Assembly: GCF_000341105.1 (NCBI RefSeq) | Contig: NZ_ANBB01000037.1 | Location: 1 to 64,000 of the forward strand | From: Nocardiopsis potens DSM 45234 | GTDB lineage: Bacteria; Actinomycetota; Actinomycetes; Streptosporangiales; Streptosporangiaceae | DNA length: 64,000 bases | Reading direction: 5' to 3' | Shown here: in pieces, positions 16,561 through 26,775 of the stretch | How the letters are laid out: every line of letters starts with the position of its first letter | Position numbering within the stretch: the first letter of the stretch is position 1 | Position numbers and translations under genes: made by a program | Notes under the pieces: model-generated | Told to the model about the DNA's origin: nothing | The model's database searches: none | The model's input: only the letters and a program-made list of their open reading frames with translations

Positions 16561-17612
16561 TCGACTTCCGCTACCACCTGGTGTCCATCGTCGCGGTGTT
16601 CCTGGCCCTGGCCGTCGGCCTGGTGCTGGGCACCACCATGCTGCAGGACCCCCTCCTCGACACCTTGAAGTCGGAGACCGGCGAGCTGCGGGAGCAGAGC
16701 GACCGGCTGCGCGCGGACAAGGAGGGCTCCGAGGCGTTCGGCGAGGGCGCCGACCAGATGACCGCCGCGCTCGCCGAGGACGTCCTGGACGGGCGGCTGG
16801 ACGGCGAGGACGTGGTCGTCGTCTCCTCGCCCGGGACCGACGAGGCGCTGCGCGAGGGGATGGAGCAGCGGATCGAGCAGGCCGGCGGGTCGGTGGAGGG
16901 CCGGATCGCCTTCACCGACACCTACCTGGACACCTCCCGCTCGGCCTTCGTCGACGAGCTCACCGAGCAGCTCGCCGAGGGGGTCGAGCCGTCCGGCGAG
17001 GGCCCCTACGAGCGGGCCGGGTCGCTGCTGGCCGCGGCGGTCTCCGCGGAGCGCGCGGAGAAGGACGCCGAGGAGGAGGGCGGGAAGAAGGGCGGCTTCG
17101 ACGCGGAGACGGTGCTGGCCGGGTTCGCCGAGGCCGACCTGCTCGCCGTCGAGGGCGACCCGGCCGGCGCCGCCGACATCGCGGTGGTGCTCGCCCCGGC
17201 GGCGCCGTTCCCCGGCGGCGGCGAGCACGCCGACGACCACCCGCCCGGCAACGGGGTCATGACCGCGCTGCTGCGGGCGTTCAACGGCGGCGGCACCGAG
17301 AACGGCGCGATCCTGGTCGGCGCGGCCCGCGCCGCGGACCCGGGCGGGGTCATCGCGCACGCCCGCGCCGAGAAGGCCCGCTACACCACCGTGGACGCGG
17401 CCGGCCGGCCCGCCGGCGACGTGGCGGCGGTGCTCGCGCTGGCCGCCGCGGCCGACGGCGACACCGGGCACTTCGGCATCGGCGAGGGCGCGGAGTCCTT
17501 CGTCCCCGACCCGCTGCCCGCCTCCCGGGCCTCAGAAGAGGCCGGGGAGGACGGGGAGGGCGCCTCCGGAGCCGAATCCGAGCGCCGGTCCCCGCCGGAG
17601 GGGCGGCCGTGA
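16557..17612 (+). CDS. steB: SteB / MctB-like membrane protein
   Basis: A 351-residue protein of the Rv1698 (MctB) family, called SteB in Corynebacterium. It has a short cytoplasmic start, IDFRYHLVSIVAVFLALAVG, then one membrane helix (about 7-28). A coiled-coil segment (about 35-60) follows and then a large Ala/Gly-rich extracytoplasmic domain. In mycobacteria the family was reported to limit copper accumulation; in corynebacteria it pairs with SteA in septum formation. The 4-bp overlap with steA favours the septation role here. GTG 16557 is the start. The acidic 35-residue C-terminal tail is low complexity. Confidence 0.9.
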   Translation: MIDFRYHLVSIVAVFLALAVGLVLGTTMLQDPLLDTLKSETGELREQSDRLRADKEGSEAFGEGADQMTAALAEDVLDGRLDGEDVVVVSSPGTDEALREGMEQRIEQAGGSVEGRIAFTDTYLDTSRSAFVDELTEQLAEGVEPSGEGPYERAGSLLAAAVSAERAEKDAEEEGGKKGGFDAETVLAGFAEADLLAVEGDPAGAADIAVVLAPAAPFPGGGEHADDHPPGNGVMTALLRAFNGGGTENGAILVGAARAADPGGVIAHARAEKARYTTVDAAGRPAGDVAAVLALAAAADGDTGHFGIGEGAESFVPDPLPASRASEEAGEDGEGASGAESERRSPPEGRP

Positions 17613-17644
17613 CCAACCCCTGAACCTCGAAAGCGAGTCCCCCT

Positions 17645-18502
17645 ATGCCGTTCACAGCCACCGGGTGGAAGGGCGCCGCCGTCGGTGCGGCGGTGGGCGC
17701 CGCGGCCGCCCGGGCGGCCTACGCGCTGCCCGAGCGGGGCCCCGGCCCCGGCGCGGCCGGCGGCGTGTTCCGCGTCGCCGAGCACGCCCGGGACGTGTGG
17801 TCGCGCACCAACTTCCGCGGCGAGGAGGTGACCCTGCTGGAGGGCCCCGCGGTGGCGGCCGGCACCTGCGCGGGCATCCTCGCCGCCCCCGGGCTGGCCC
17901 CGCGGGTGCGCGCCTCGGCGCTGGCCGCGACGGCCGGCGCCGCGGCGTTCGGCTGCTACGACGACCTGTCCGGCGGGGCCGGGGCGCGCGGGTTCCGCGG
18001 CCACCTCGCGGCGCTGGCCCGCGGCGAGGTGACCACCGGCGCGGTCAAGATCGCCGGGATCGGCGGCACCGGGCTGGCCGCGGCCGCGGTGCTCGGCCGG
18101 CGCCCGCTGGACGTGCTGGTCGACGGCGCGCTGATCGCCGGGACCGCCAACCTGCTCAACCTGTTCGACCTGCGCCCGGGGCGGGCCGCGAAGGTGGCGC
18201 TGGCGGCCGGCGCGGCCGGGCTGGCCGGCCCCGCGGCCGGCGCGGTGGGCGCGATGTGCGGGGCGACGGCCGCGCTGGTCGGCGAGGACCTGGGGGAGCG
18301 GGCGATGCTCGGCGACGCCGGGGCCAACGCGATGGGCGCGCTGCTGGGCGCGGCCGCCGCGGCGTCGCTGCCCCGCCCGGCCCGGCTGGCGCTGCTGGCC
18401 GGGGTGGCGGGGCTCACCGCGGCCAGCGAGTACGTGAGCTTCTCCAAGGTGATCGCGGGCAACCGGGTGCTGCGCCGGATCGACGAGGCGGGGCGGCGCT
18501 GA
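17645..18502 (+). CDS. MraY/WecA-like integral membrane protein (short)
   Basis: A 285-residue, very Ala/Gly-rich protein with about eight hydrophobic segments. It keeps faint landmarks of the polyprenyl-phosphate sugar-1-phosphate transferase family: the DD pair in CYDDLSGGAG (about 100-109), TANLLNLFDLRPGRAAK (about 164-180, in the position of the NLTDGLDGL block) and MLGDAGANAMGALLG (about 220-234). The usual histidine-rich loop near the C terminus is not evident, and the protein is shorter than MraY (about 360). It may be a divergent transferase or a non-catalytic relative. It lies 32 bp after steB and 2 bp before the MurJ-like gene, clearly in an envelope operon. Confidence 0.7.
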   Translation: MPFTATGWKGAAVGAAVGAAAARAAYALPERGPGPGAAGGVFRVAEHARDVWSRTNFRGEEVTLLEGPAVAAGTCAGILAAPGLAPRVRASALAATAGAAAFGCYDDLSGGAGARGFRGHLAALARGEVTTGAVKIAGIGGTGLAAAAVLGRRPLDVLVDGALIAGTANLLNLFDLRPGRAAKVALAAGAAGLAGPAAGAVGAMCGATAALVGEDLGERAMLGDAGANAMGALLGAAAAASLPRPARLALLAGVAGLTAASEYVSFSKVIAGNRVLRRIDEAGRR

Positions 18503-18504
18503 CG

Positions 18505-20145
18505 GTGGGCCCGCTCCGCCTGGGTGCGGGGGTCGCGGGGGCCGCCGCGCTGATCGCCGCGGTGACCGGGCTGGCGCGGCTGGCCGGGTTCGGCCGCACC
18601 GTGGTGTTCTCCCAGACCGTCGGCGACACCTGCACCGGCACCGCCTACGTCACCGCCAACCAGCTGCCCACCGTGCTGTTCGAGATCGCCATCGGCGGCG
18701 CGCTGGCCGGCGCGGTGGTGCCGCTGCTGGCGCCGGCGGCGGCCCGCGGCGACACCGAGCGGGTCCGGGAGACCGCTTCGGCCCTGGTCACCTGGGTGGT
18801 GCTGGTCTCGGTCCCGCTGGCGCTGCTGCTGGCGGCCGCCGCCGGGCCGGCGATGGCGCTGATGCTGGGCGGCGCGGCCGGCTGCGACCGGGACGAGGTG
18901 CTGGGCCTGGCCGTGCGGTTCCTGGTGGTGTTCGCGCCGCAGATCGTGTTCTACGGGCTGGCGGCGGTGCTGTACGGGGTCCTCCAGGCGCACCGGAGGT
19001 TCCTCGCCCCGGCGCTGGCCCCGCTGGTGTCGAGCCTGGTGGTGGCGGCGGCCTACGTCGCCTTCGTGCCGCTGGGCGGGGAGGGGCGGGGCGACCCCGG
19101 CCGGCTGGGCGCGGCGGCCGAGCTCACCCTGTCGGCGGGCACCACGGTGGGGGTGGCGGCGCTGTTCGCCACCGCGCTGGTGCCGGCGCTCCGGCTCCGG
19201 CTGGGGCTGCGGCCCCGGCTGTCCTTCCCCGAGGGGGAGGGGCGCCGGGCCCGGTCGCTGGCGGCGGCCGCGCTGCTGCCGCTGGTGGCGATGCAGCTGG
19301 CGCTGCTGCTCTCGGTGGCCCTGGCCAACTGGGGCGGGGGCGCCGGGGCGGCGGTGCTGTACAGCTACGCCTGGGCGCTGTTCACCCTGCCCTACGGGGT
19401 GATCGCGGTGCCCATCGCGACCAGCGCGTTCACCGCGCTGGCGGTGCGCCACGGGGAGGGCGACGCGGCCGGGTTCGCCGGGGTGCTGGCGGCGGGCGCG
19501 CGGGTGTGCACGGTGGTCACCGCTGGGCTGGCGGCGGCGCTGGCGGCCGCGGCCGGGCCGGTCGCCGGGCTGCTCGCGGCCGCCGACCCGGAGCCGCTGG
19601 CCCGGGCGCTGCCGGTGTACGCGCTGGGCATCGTCGGGTTCGGGCTGGTGGCGCTGTTCAGCCGGGCGCTGTACGCCTCCGGGCGGGGCCGGGAGGCGGC
19701 GGCGGCCCAGGTCGCGGGCTGGGTGGTGGTGATGGCGGCGGCGTCGGCGCTGGTGGCGGCGGTGCCCCGGGGGTGGGCGGTGGCCGGGCTGGGGGCCGGG
19801 GCGGCGGCCGGCCTGACCCTGGCGGCGGTGCTGCTCGGCGCGGCGGTGCGGGCCGCGCACGGCGGGCCGGCGCTGGCCGGGCTGGGCCGCTCGCTGCTGG
19901 CCGCCGCGGTCGGCGCGGCGGCGGCCTGGCCGGCGGGTGCCCGGGCGGCCGACGCGGTGCACGGGTGGGCGGGCGCCGGGACCGGTGCCGGCCTGGCCGC
20001 GGCGGGGGCGGCGGGCGCGGTGGCACTGCTGGTGTTCGGCGCGGCGGCGCTGCTCATCGACGGCGGGACGGTCCGCTCCGCCCCGGCCCGGCTGCGCCGC
20101 TCCGGCCGGGCGGAGGCGGACCGGGAGGACGGGGAAGAGCGGTGA
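18505..20145 (+). CDS. MurJ-like lipid flippase (MATE/MviN superfamily)
   Basis: A 546-residue integral membrane protein with about 14 hydrophobic segments. It resembles MurJ/MviN, which moves lipid-linked precursors such as lipid II across the membrane. Landmarks include the N-terminal ALIAAVTGLARLAGFGRTVV, AYVTANQLPTVLFEIAIGGA and LYGVLQAHRRFLAPALAPLV. It lacks the long cytoplasmic kinase-like extension of mycobacterial MviN, and its tail is short and charged. The start is GTG 18505, 2 bp after the previous stop. This is probably a second MurJ paralogue dedicated to the product of the steA-steB operon, because the housekeeping murJ of actinomycetes lies near the origin. Confidence 0.88.
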   Translation: MGPLRLGAGVAGAAALIAAVTGLARLAGFGRTVVFSQTVGDTCTGTAYVTANQLPTVLFEIAIGGALAGAVVPLLAPAAARGDTERVRETASALVTWVVLVSVPLALLLAAAAGPAMALMLGGAAGCDRDEVLGLAVRFLVVFAPQIVFYGLAAVLYGVLQAHRRFLAPALAPLVSSLVVAAAYVAFVPLGGEGRGDPGRLGAAAELTLSAGTTVGVAALFATALVPALRLRLGLRPRLSFPEGEGRRARSLAAAALLPLVAMQLALLLSVALANWGGGAGAAVLYSYAWALFTLPYGVIAVPIATSAFTALAVRHGEGDAAGFAGVLAAGARVCTVVTAGLAAALAAAAGPVAGLLAAADPEPLARALPVYALGIVGFGLVALFSRALYASGRGREAAAAQVAGWVVVMAAASALVAAVPRGWAVAGLGAGAAAGLTLAAVLLGAAVRAAHGGPALAGLGRSLLAAAVGAAAAWPAGARAADAVHGWAGAGTGAGLAAAGAAGAVALLVFGAAALLIDGGTVRSAPARLRRSGRAEADREDGEER

Positions 20146-20226
20146 CGGAGACCGGCGCGCACGCGGCCCCGGGGCGGAGGGCGCGGCGGGGTCGGAGGGG
20201 CGCACGAGGAGGAAGGGGCCACGGGG

Positions 20227-21354
20227 GTGGACGGGATGCGGATCGCGCTGGTGCTGGGCACGAGCAGCGGAGGGGTCGGCGGCCATGTGCGGTCGGTCGC
20301 CGCCGGGCTGGCGGAGCGGGGCCACCGGGTGGCGGTGCTGGGGCCGGAGGGCACCGGCGAGCGGTTCGGCTTCGCGGCGGCGGGGGCGCGGTTCGCCCCG
20401 GTCGACGTCGGCGCCGAGCCCCGGCCGGTGCGCGACCTGGCCGCGGCGGCGCGGCTCGGCGGGATGCTGCGCGGGGCCGACGCGGTGCACGCGCACGGGG
20501 TGCGGGCGGGGGCGCTGTGCGCGCTGTCCGGGGCGCGCCCCCTGGTGGTGACGGTGCACAACGCCCCGCCGCAGGCGAGCGGGGCCCGGGCGCTGGCCTA
20601 CCCGGCGCTGGAGCGCGCGGTCGCGCTCCGCGCGGACGCGGTGCTCGGGGTCTCCCGGGACCTGGTCCGGCGGATGGAGGCGCTGGGCGCGCGCGGCACC
20701 GGCCTGGCGGTGGTGGCCGCCCCGCCGCTGCCCGAGCCGCGCCGTCCGCGCGCGCGGGTCCGCGCCGAGCTGGGCGCCGCGCCGGGCCGGCCGCTGCTGC
20801 TGACCGTGGCGCGGCTGGCCGGGCAGAAGGGGCTGGACGTGCTGCTGGAGGCGGCGGAGGAACTGGGGGCGCGTGCGCCCGCGCCGCTGTTCGCGGTGGC
20901 CGGAGGCGGCCCGCTGCGCGGCCCGCTGCAGGAGCGGATCGACGCCGCCGGGCTGCCGGTGCGGCTGCTCGGGCACCGGGGCGATGTGTCCGAGCTGCTC
21001 GCCGCCGCCGACGCGTTCGTGCTGCCGAGCCGGTGGGAGGGGCCGTCCCTGGTGGTGATGGAGGCGCTGCGCGCCGGGCTGCCGGTGGTGGCGTCCCGGG
21101 TGGGCGGGATCGCCGACCTGTACCGGGATTCGGCGCTGCTGGTGCCGCCGGGGGACGCCGCGGAGCTGGCCCGCGCGGTGCGCAGGGTGCTGGACGAGCC
21201 GGGCCTGGCCGAGCGGCTGTCCGCGGCCGCTCCGGCGGCGGCCGCCGCGCTGCCCGGCGAGTCGGACGCGGTGGACCAGCTGGAGCGGGTGTACCGTTCG
21301 GTCGCGGACTGTGACCGGGCGAACGCTGCAGGGTGTTCACGGAACTCGGATTAG
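20227..21354 (+). CDS. GT4-type glycosyltransferase
   Basis: A 375-residue GT-B fold glycosyltransferase. The N-terminal domain starts RIALVLGTSSGGVGGHVRSV. The C-terminal nucleotide-sugar domain shows LLTVARLAGQKGLDVLLEAA (about 197-216), ADAFVLPSRWEGPSLVVMEA (the E-x7-E motif region, about 260-279) and GLPVVASRVGGIADL. The protein should work at the cytoplasmic face, adding a sugar to a lipid or wall precursor that the upstream MurJ-like protein could export; donor and acceptor are unknown. GTG 20227 has AGGAGGAAGG upstream; ATG 20236 is an alternative. It closes the steA-steB envelope operon; pyrG, which follows Rv1698 in mycobacteria, is absent here. Confidence 0.9.
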   Translation: MDGMRIALVLGTSSGGVGGHVRSVAAGLAERGHRVAVLGPEGTGERFGFAAAGARFAPVDVGAEPRPVRDLAAAARLGGMLRGADAVHAHGVRAGALCALSGARPLVVTVHNAPPQASGARALAYPALERAVALRADAVLGVSRDLVRRMEALGARGTGLAVVAAPPLPEPRRPRARVRAELGAAPGRPLLLTVARLAGQKGLDVLLEAAEELGARAPAPLFAVAGGGPLRGPLQERIDAAGLPVRLLGHRGDVSELLAAADAFVLPSRWEGPSLVVMEALRAGLPVVASRVGGIADLYRDSALLVPPGDAAELARAVRRVLDEPGLAERLSAAAPAAAAALPGESDAVDQLERVYRSVADCDRANAAGCSRNSD

Positions 21355-21388
21355 ATGGCATCATTGTGCTCGGGCCTTCTGGCCCGAC

Positions 21389-21517
21389 GTGAGGGGAGTA
21401 TCCCTAAACCCAACGGCGGTGTCGTCATCACGGTTCGCAATGGCGCGAGCCCGGTGCCGCCGGTCCCGGTACGGTCCTGTGCGGACCCGCGCCCCCGGGG
21501 CGGGAGAGACCTCCGGT
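21389..21517 (+). ncRNA. yybP-ykoY (manganese) riboswitch
   Basis: The leader of the terC gene carries both sequence signatures of the yybP-ykoY class: GAGGGGAGTA at 21391-21400 and GGGAGAGACCTCC at 21503-21515. Between them are hairpin-forming segments including CGGCGGTGTCGTCATCACG. GAGG and CCTC at the ends can form P1. The class binds Mn2+ and is typically found upstream of TerC/Alx and Mn exporters, exactly this context. It ends about 55 bases before the start codon, so control may act on translation or on an expression-platform hairpin in that interval. Confidence 0.85.
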
Positions 21518-21572
21518 CGCACGGCATGCCCGGTTATTCCCGGACACCCCGAACCGGAGGAGCGGTACTTCC

Positions 21573-22589
21573 ATGGACATTCCCATGTGGGTCTGGCTGG
21601 CCACGATCGGATCGATGATCGCGATCCTCGCCATCGACCTGGCCATCGTCGACCACCCGTGGAGCAAGAAGAGCGGGCCCAAAGAGTTCGGCATGAAGCA
21701 GGCGGCCTGGTGGGCCGCCTTCTACGTGGGCATCGCGATCCTCTTCGGGCTCGGCCTGTGGTACTTCGGCGGTTCGACGGTGGCGGGGGAGTACTTCGCC
21801 GGCTTCCTCACCGAGAAGAGCCTGAGCGTCGACAACCTCTTCGTCTTCTACCTGATCATGGGCTCCTTCGCGGTGCCGAAGAAGTACCAGCACGAGGTGC
21901 TCCTGGTGGGCATCGTCATCGCGCTGGTGATGCGCGGCATCTTCATCGCGATCGGCGCCCAGGCGATCAACGCCTGGAGCGAGGTCTTCTACCTCTTCGG
22001 CGCGTTCCTGATCTACACCGCGGTGAAGATCGTCCGGGACCACATGAAGCAGGACGAGGAGGAGCAGGACTACGCGAACAGCTTCGCGGTCCGGATGGTG
22101 CGCAAGGTCTGGCCGGTCGCCGACGACTACCACGGCTCCAAGCTCACGGTGAAGCTGGACGGCCGCCGCCACGTCACCCCGATGCTCATGGTCATCGTCG
22201 CGATCGGCGTGACCGACCTGGTGTTCGCGGTCGACTCGATCCCGGCGATCTTCGGCCTCACCCAGGACGCCTACATCGTCTTCACCGCCAACGCCTTCGC
22301 CCTGCTCGGCCTCCGCCAGCTCTACTTCCTGCTGGCCGGGCTGATGGACAAGCTGGTCTACATCAGCTGGGGCCTGTCGATCATCATGGCCTTCATCGGC
22401 GTGAAGATGATCCTGCACGCGCTGCACGAGAACGGCGTGCACGTCCCGGAGGTCGGCATCGCCACCTCTCTGACCGTCATCATCGGCGTGATGACCGTGA
22501 CGATCGTGGCCAGCCTGATCAAGGCCCGCGCGGACAAGGGCGAGGAGGAGGTCTCGGCCGGGGCCTCCGCCGGGGAGCGGGGAGAGTAA
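21573..22589 (+). CDS. TerC family membrane protein (Alx-like)
   Basis: A 338-residue membrane protein of the TerC/Alx family, with about nine hydrophobic segments. The diagnostic acidic pairs within membrane helices are present in [19 protein letters not shown] (about 80-98) and [20 protein letters not shown] (about 210-229). These aspartates are thought to bind metal. Family members take part in manganese homeostasis or export, sometimes helping metallation of secreted enzymes. The Mn riboswitch immediately upstream makes manganese the likely metal here. ATG 21573 has GGAGGAG about 10 bases upstream. It is monocistronic. Confidence 0.95.
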   Translation: MDIPMWVWLATIGSMIAILAIDLAIVDHPWSKKSGPKEFGMKQAAWWAAFYVGIAILFGLGLWYFGGSTVAGEYFAGFLTEKSLSVDNLFVFYLIMGSFAVPKKYQHEVLLVGIVIALVMRGIFIAIGAQAINAWSEVFYLFGAFLIYTAVKIVRDHMKQDEEEQDYANSFAVRMVRKVWPVADDYHGSKLTVKLDGRRHVTPMLMVIVAIGVTDLVFAVDSIPAIFGLTQDAYIVFTANAFALLGLRQLYFLLAGLMDKLVYISWGLSIIMAFIGVKMILHALHENGVHVPEVGIATSLTVIIGVMTVTIVASLIKARADKGEEEVSAGASAGERGE

Positions 22590-22598
22590 CCGCTCCGT

Positions 22599-22614
22599 TC
22601 GAACGGCTGTTCGT
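22599..22614 (+). promoter_or_regulatory. LexA (SOS) box of uvrA
   Basis: TCGAACGGCTGTTCGT matches 11 of the 12 defined positions of TCGAAC-N4-GTTCGA. TATAGT immediately follows and would serve as the -10 element, so LexA binding would block the promoter. It lies 162 bp before uvrA, a classic SOS gene. Confidence 0.85.
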
Positions 22615-22628
22615 CTATAGTGGTCAGT

Positions 22629-22661
22629 GCGCCCGCGCGGAAGTTCTTCCGGCGCGGGCGC
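22629..22661. terminator. Strong hairpin between terC and uvrA
   Basis: GCGCCCGCGC plus GGAAG pairs with CTTCC-G-GCGCGGGCGC across a 2-base loop, a near-perfect 15-bp stem. It is 40 bases after the terC stop and so looks like the terC terminator. It also begins just where the uvrA transcript should start, so it would be the 5' hairpin of the uvrA leader. No T-run follows. Confidence 0.6.
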
Positions 22662-22775
22662 GTTGACCTGGACGGTCCCGGCCGCGGGTGGCGTGCCCCT
22701 AGTCTTTGAGGCCGGATCCTTGTTCTTCCCGCGTGCGCTCCGGCGCAGCGGTGCCGATCTGGCGGATGGAGCGAC

Positions 22776-25609
<2,834 letters not shown>

Positions 25610-25610
<1 letters not shown>

Positions 25611-26089
25611 TGGCCGGGGAGTGGGCGGTGCTGGGCCGCCGGGCCGCGGCGCGGGTGATCGACCTGGTCCTGGCGACCGGGATCAACATGCTGGTCAGCA
25701 CGGGGCTGGTGGCCCTGGTCGGGCCGCCGGACACCGGGGTGCCGGCGATGGCGGCGGCCTCGGTGGCGGCGTTCGCGGTCTACGCCGGGTACGAGGCGGC
25801 GATGACCGCGGTGTACGGCGCCACCCCGGGCAAGCTGTGGCTGCGGGTGCGCCTGGTGCCCGCCGGGTCCGGCGGGCCGTCCGCGCGGCCCGGGACCGGG
25901 GCGGTGCTGCTCCGCTCGGCGGTGCTGTTCGGGTCGGTGCTGCTGGCCTACGTCCCGGTGCTCAACGTGGTGGCGCTGATGGCGGCGCTGTACGCGCTGG
26001 TCTCCTCGCTGGCCGACCGGCCCCGGCACCGGGGGCTGCAGGACCGGATCGCCCGGACGGCGGTGGAGCCGGCAGGGCCGGGCGGGTGA
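25610..26089 (+). CDS. RDD family membrane protein
   Basis: A 159-residue protein with three to four hydrophobic segments and the RDD family pattern: RRAAARVIDLVLATG at the start, TPGKLWLRVRLVPAG in the middle (about 76-90) and the C-terminal RGLQDRIARTAV. RDD proteins have no settled function; some are linked to transport or ion exchange. The ATG shares its first base with the uvrA stop codon (TGATG), so it is translationally coupled to uvrA, an arrangement I recognise from other actinomycetes. No ribosome binding site of its own is needed or evident. Confidence 0.88.
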
Positions 26090-26154
26090 GCCGCCCCCTT
26101 TTCGGCGCAGGTCAAATGGGTTCTTCGGGGCGATTTTCGGTTCCGGTCCGCCCG

Positions 26155-26171
26155 TACTACAGTGCGTAGTA
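26155..26171 (+). promoter_or_regulatory. Inverted-repeat operator TACTACAGTGCGTAGTA before the Rieske gene
   Basis: Perfect 6-bp arms (TACTAC/GTAGTA) around a 5-base spacer, in a notably A/T-richer patch 54 bp upstream of the start. The ACTAC...GTAGT form recalls BlaI/CopY/MecI-family operators. No such regulator is encoded in the window. Confidence 0.5.
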
Positions 26172-26224
26172 GTTTTCGGGCGCCGTGGAACGCGCCCGGT
26201 CGTGGACGTTGAGAGGAGCCGTGC

Positions 26225-26665
26225 ATGGGCGCGGGGGGAGCGTGCGGGTGCGGGATCAGCCGCCGCCGGATGATCGGCGCCGCGGGGGCCGCGGGGGCCG
26301 CCGCGGTCGGGCTGAGCGCCTGCGGGAACGCGGAGGACAGGCCCGCGCCCCAGGACGCGGTGATGGGCACGGTGATCGCCCGGACCGATGAGGTCCCGGT
26401 CGGCGGCGGCACCGTCGTCATCAAGGGCAAGCTGGTGGTGACCCAGCCGGAGAAGGGCGACTACCGGGCCTACAGCGCGGTGTGCACGCACGCCGGCTGC
26501 ACCATCCAGGAGGTGGAGGAGAACATCCACTGCCTCTGCCACGGCAGCGAGTTCGACATCGCCACCGGGGAGCCGCTGGCCGGGCCGGCCACCGAGCGGC
26601 TGGAGCGGTTCGAGGTCTCGGTGCAGGGCGGCGAGATCACCCTGGAGCGCTCGCTGGAGGACTGA
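26225..26665 (+). CDS. Tat-exported Rieske [2Fe-2S] lipoprotein
   Basis: A 146-residue protein with a Tat-type signal (SRRRMIGAAGAAGAAAVGLS, about 12-31) ending in a lipobox-like LSAC, so it may be anchored outside the membrane as a lipoprotein. The Rieske domain (about 55-146) has both cluster motifs, CTHAGC (Cys, His) and CLCHGSEFD (Cys, His), which together bind a [2Fe-2S] centre. It is too short to be the cytochrome bc1 Rieske subunit and is probably a soluble electron carrier; the partner is unknown. ATG 26225 has GAGAGGAG 7 bases upstream. It is preceded by the palindrome at 26155. Confidence 0.93.
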   Translation: MGAGGACGCGISRRRMIGAAGAAGAAAVGLSACGNAEDRPAPQDAVMGTVIARTDEVPVGGGTVVIKGKLVVTQPEKGDYRAYSAVCTHAGCTIQEVEENIHCLCHGSEFDIATGEPLAGPATERLERFEVSVQGGEITLERSLED

Positions 26666-26680
26666 CCCCCCGACGGCGGC

Positions 26681-26741
26681 CGGGCCCCGGTCCGCCCTTC
26701 CCATCGCCCTCGGGCGGGCGGGGAGGGCGGACCGGGGCCCG
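26681..26741. terminator. Bidirectional terminator hairpin
   Basis: CGGGCCCCGGTCCGCCC (26681-26697) pairs perfectly with its complement at 26725-26741 across a 27-base loop, with further partial pairing inside. It lies between the convergent Rieske and MscS genes and can serve both. Confidence 0.75.
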
Positions 26742-26775
26742 GCGGCGTGCGGGGCGGGTTTCCGGCCGGGGCGGG

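Noticed and set aside
17956..20976. 1006-codon open frame on the minus strand
   Set aside because: Antisense to the MraY-like, MurJ-like and glycosyltransferase genes. The translation is low-complexity Arg/Gly/Pro/Gln with no domain.
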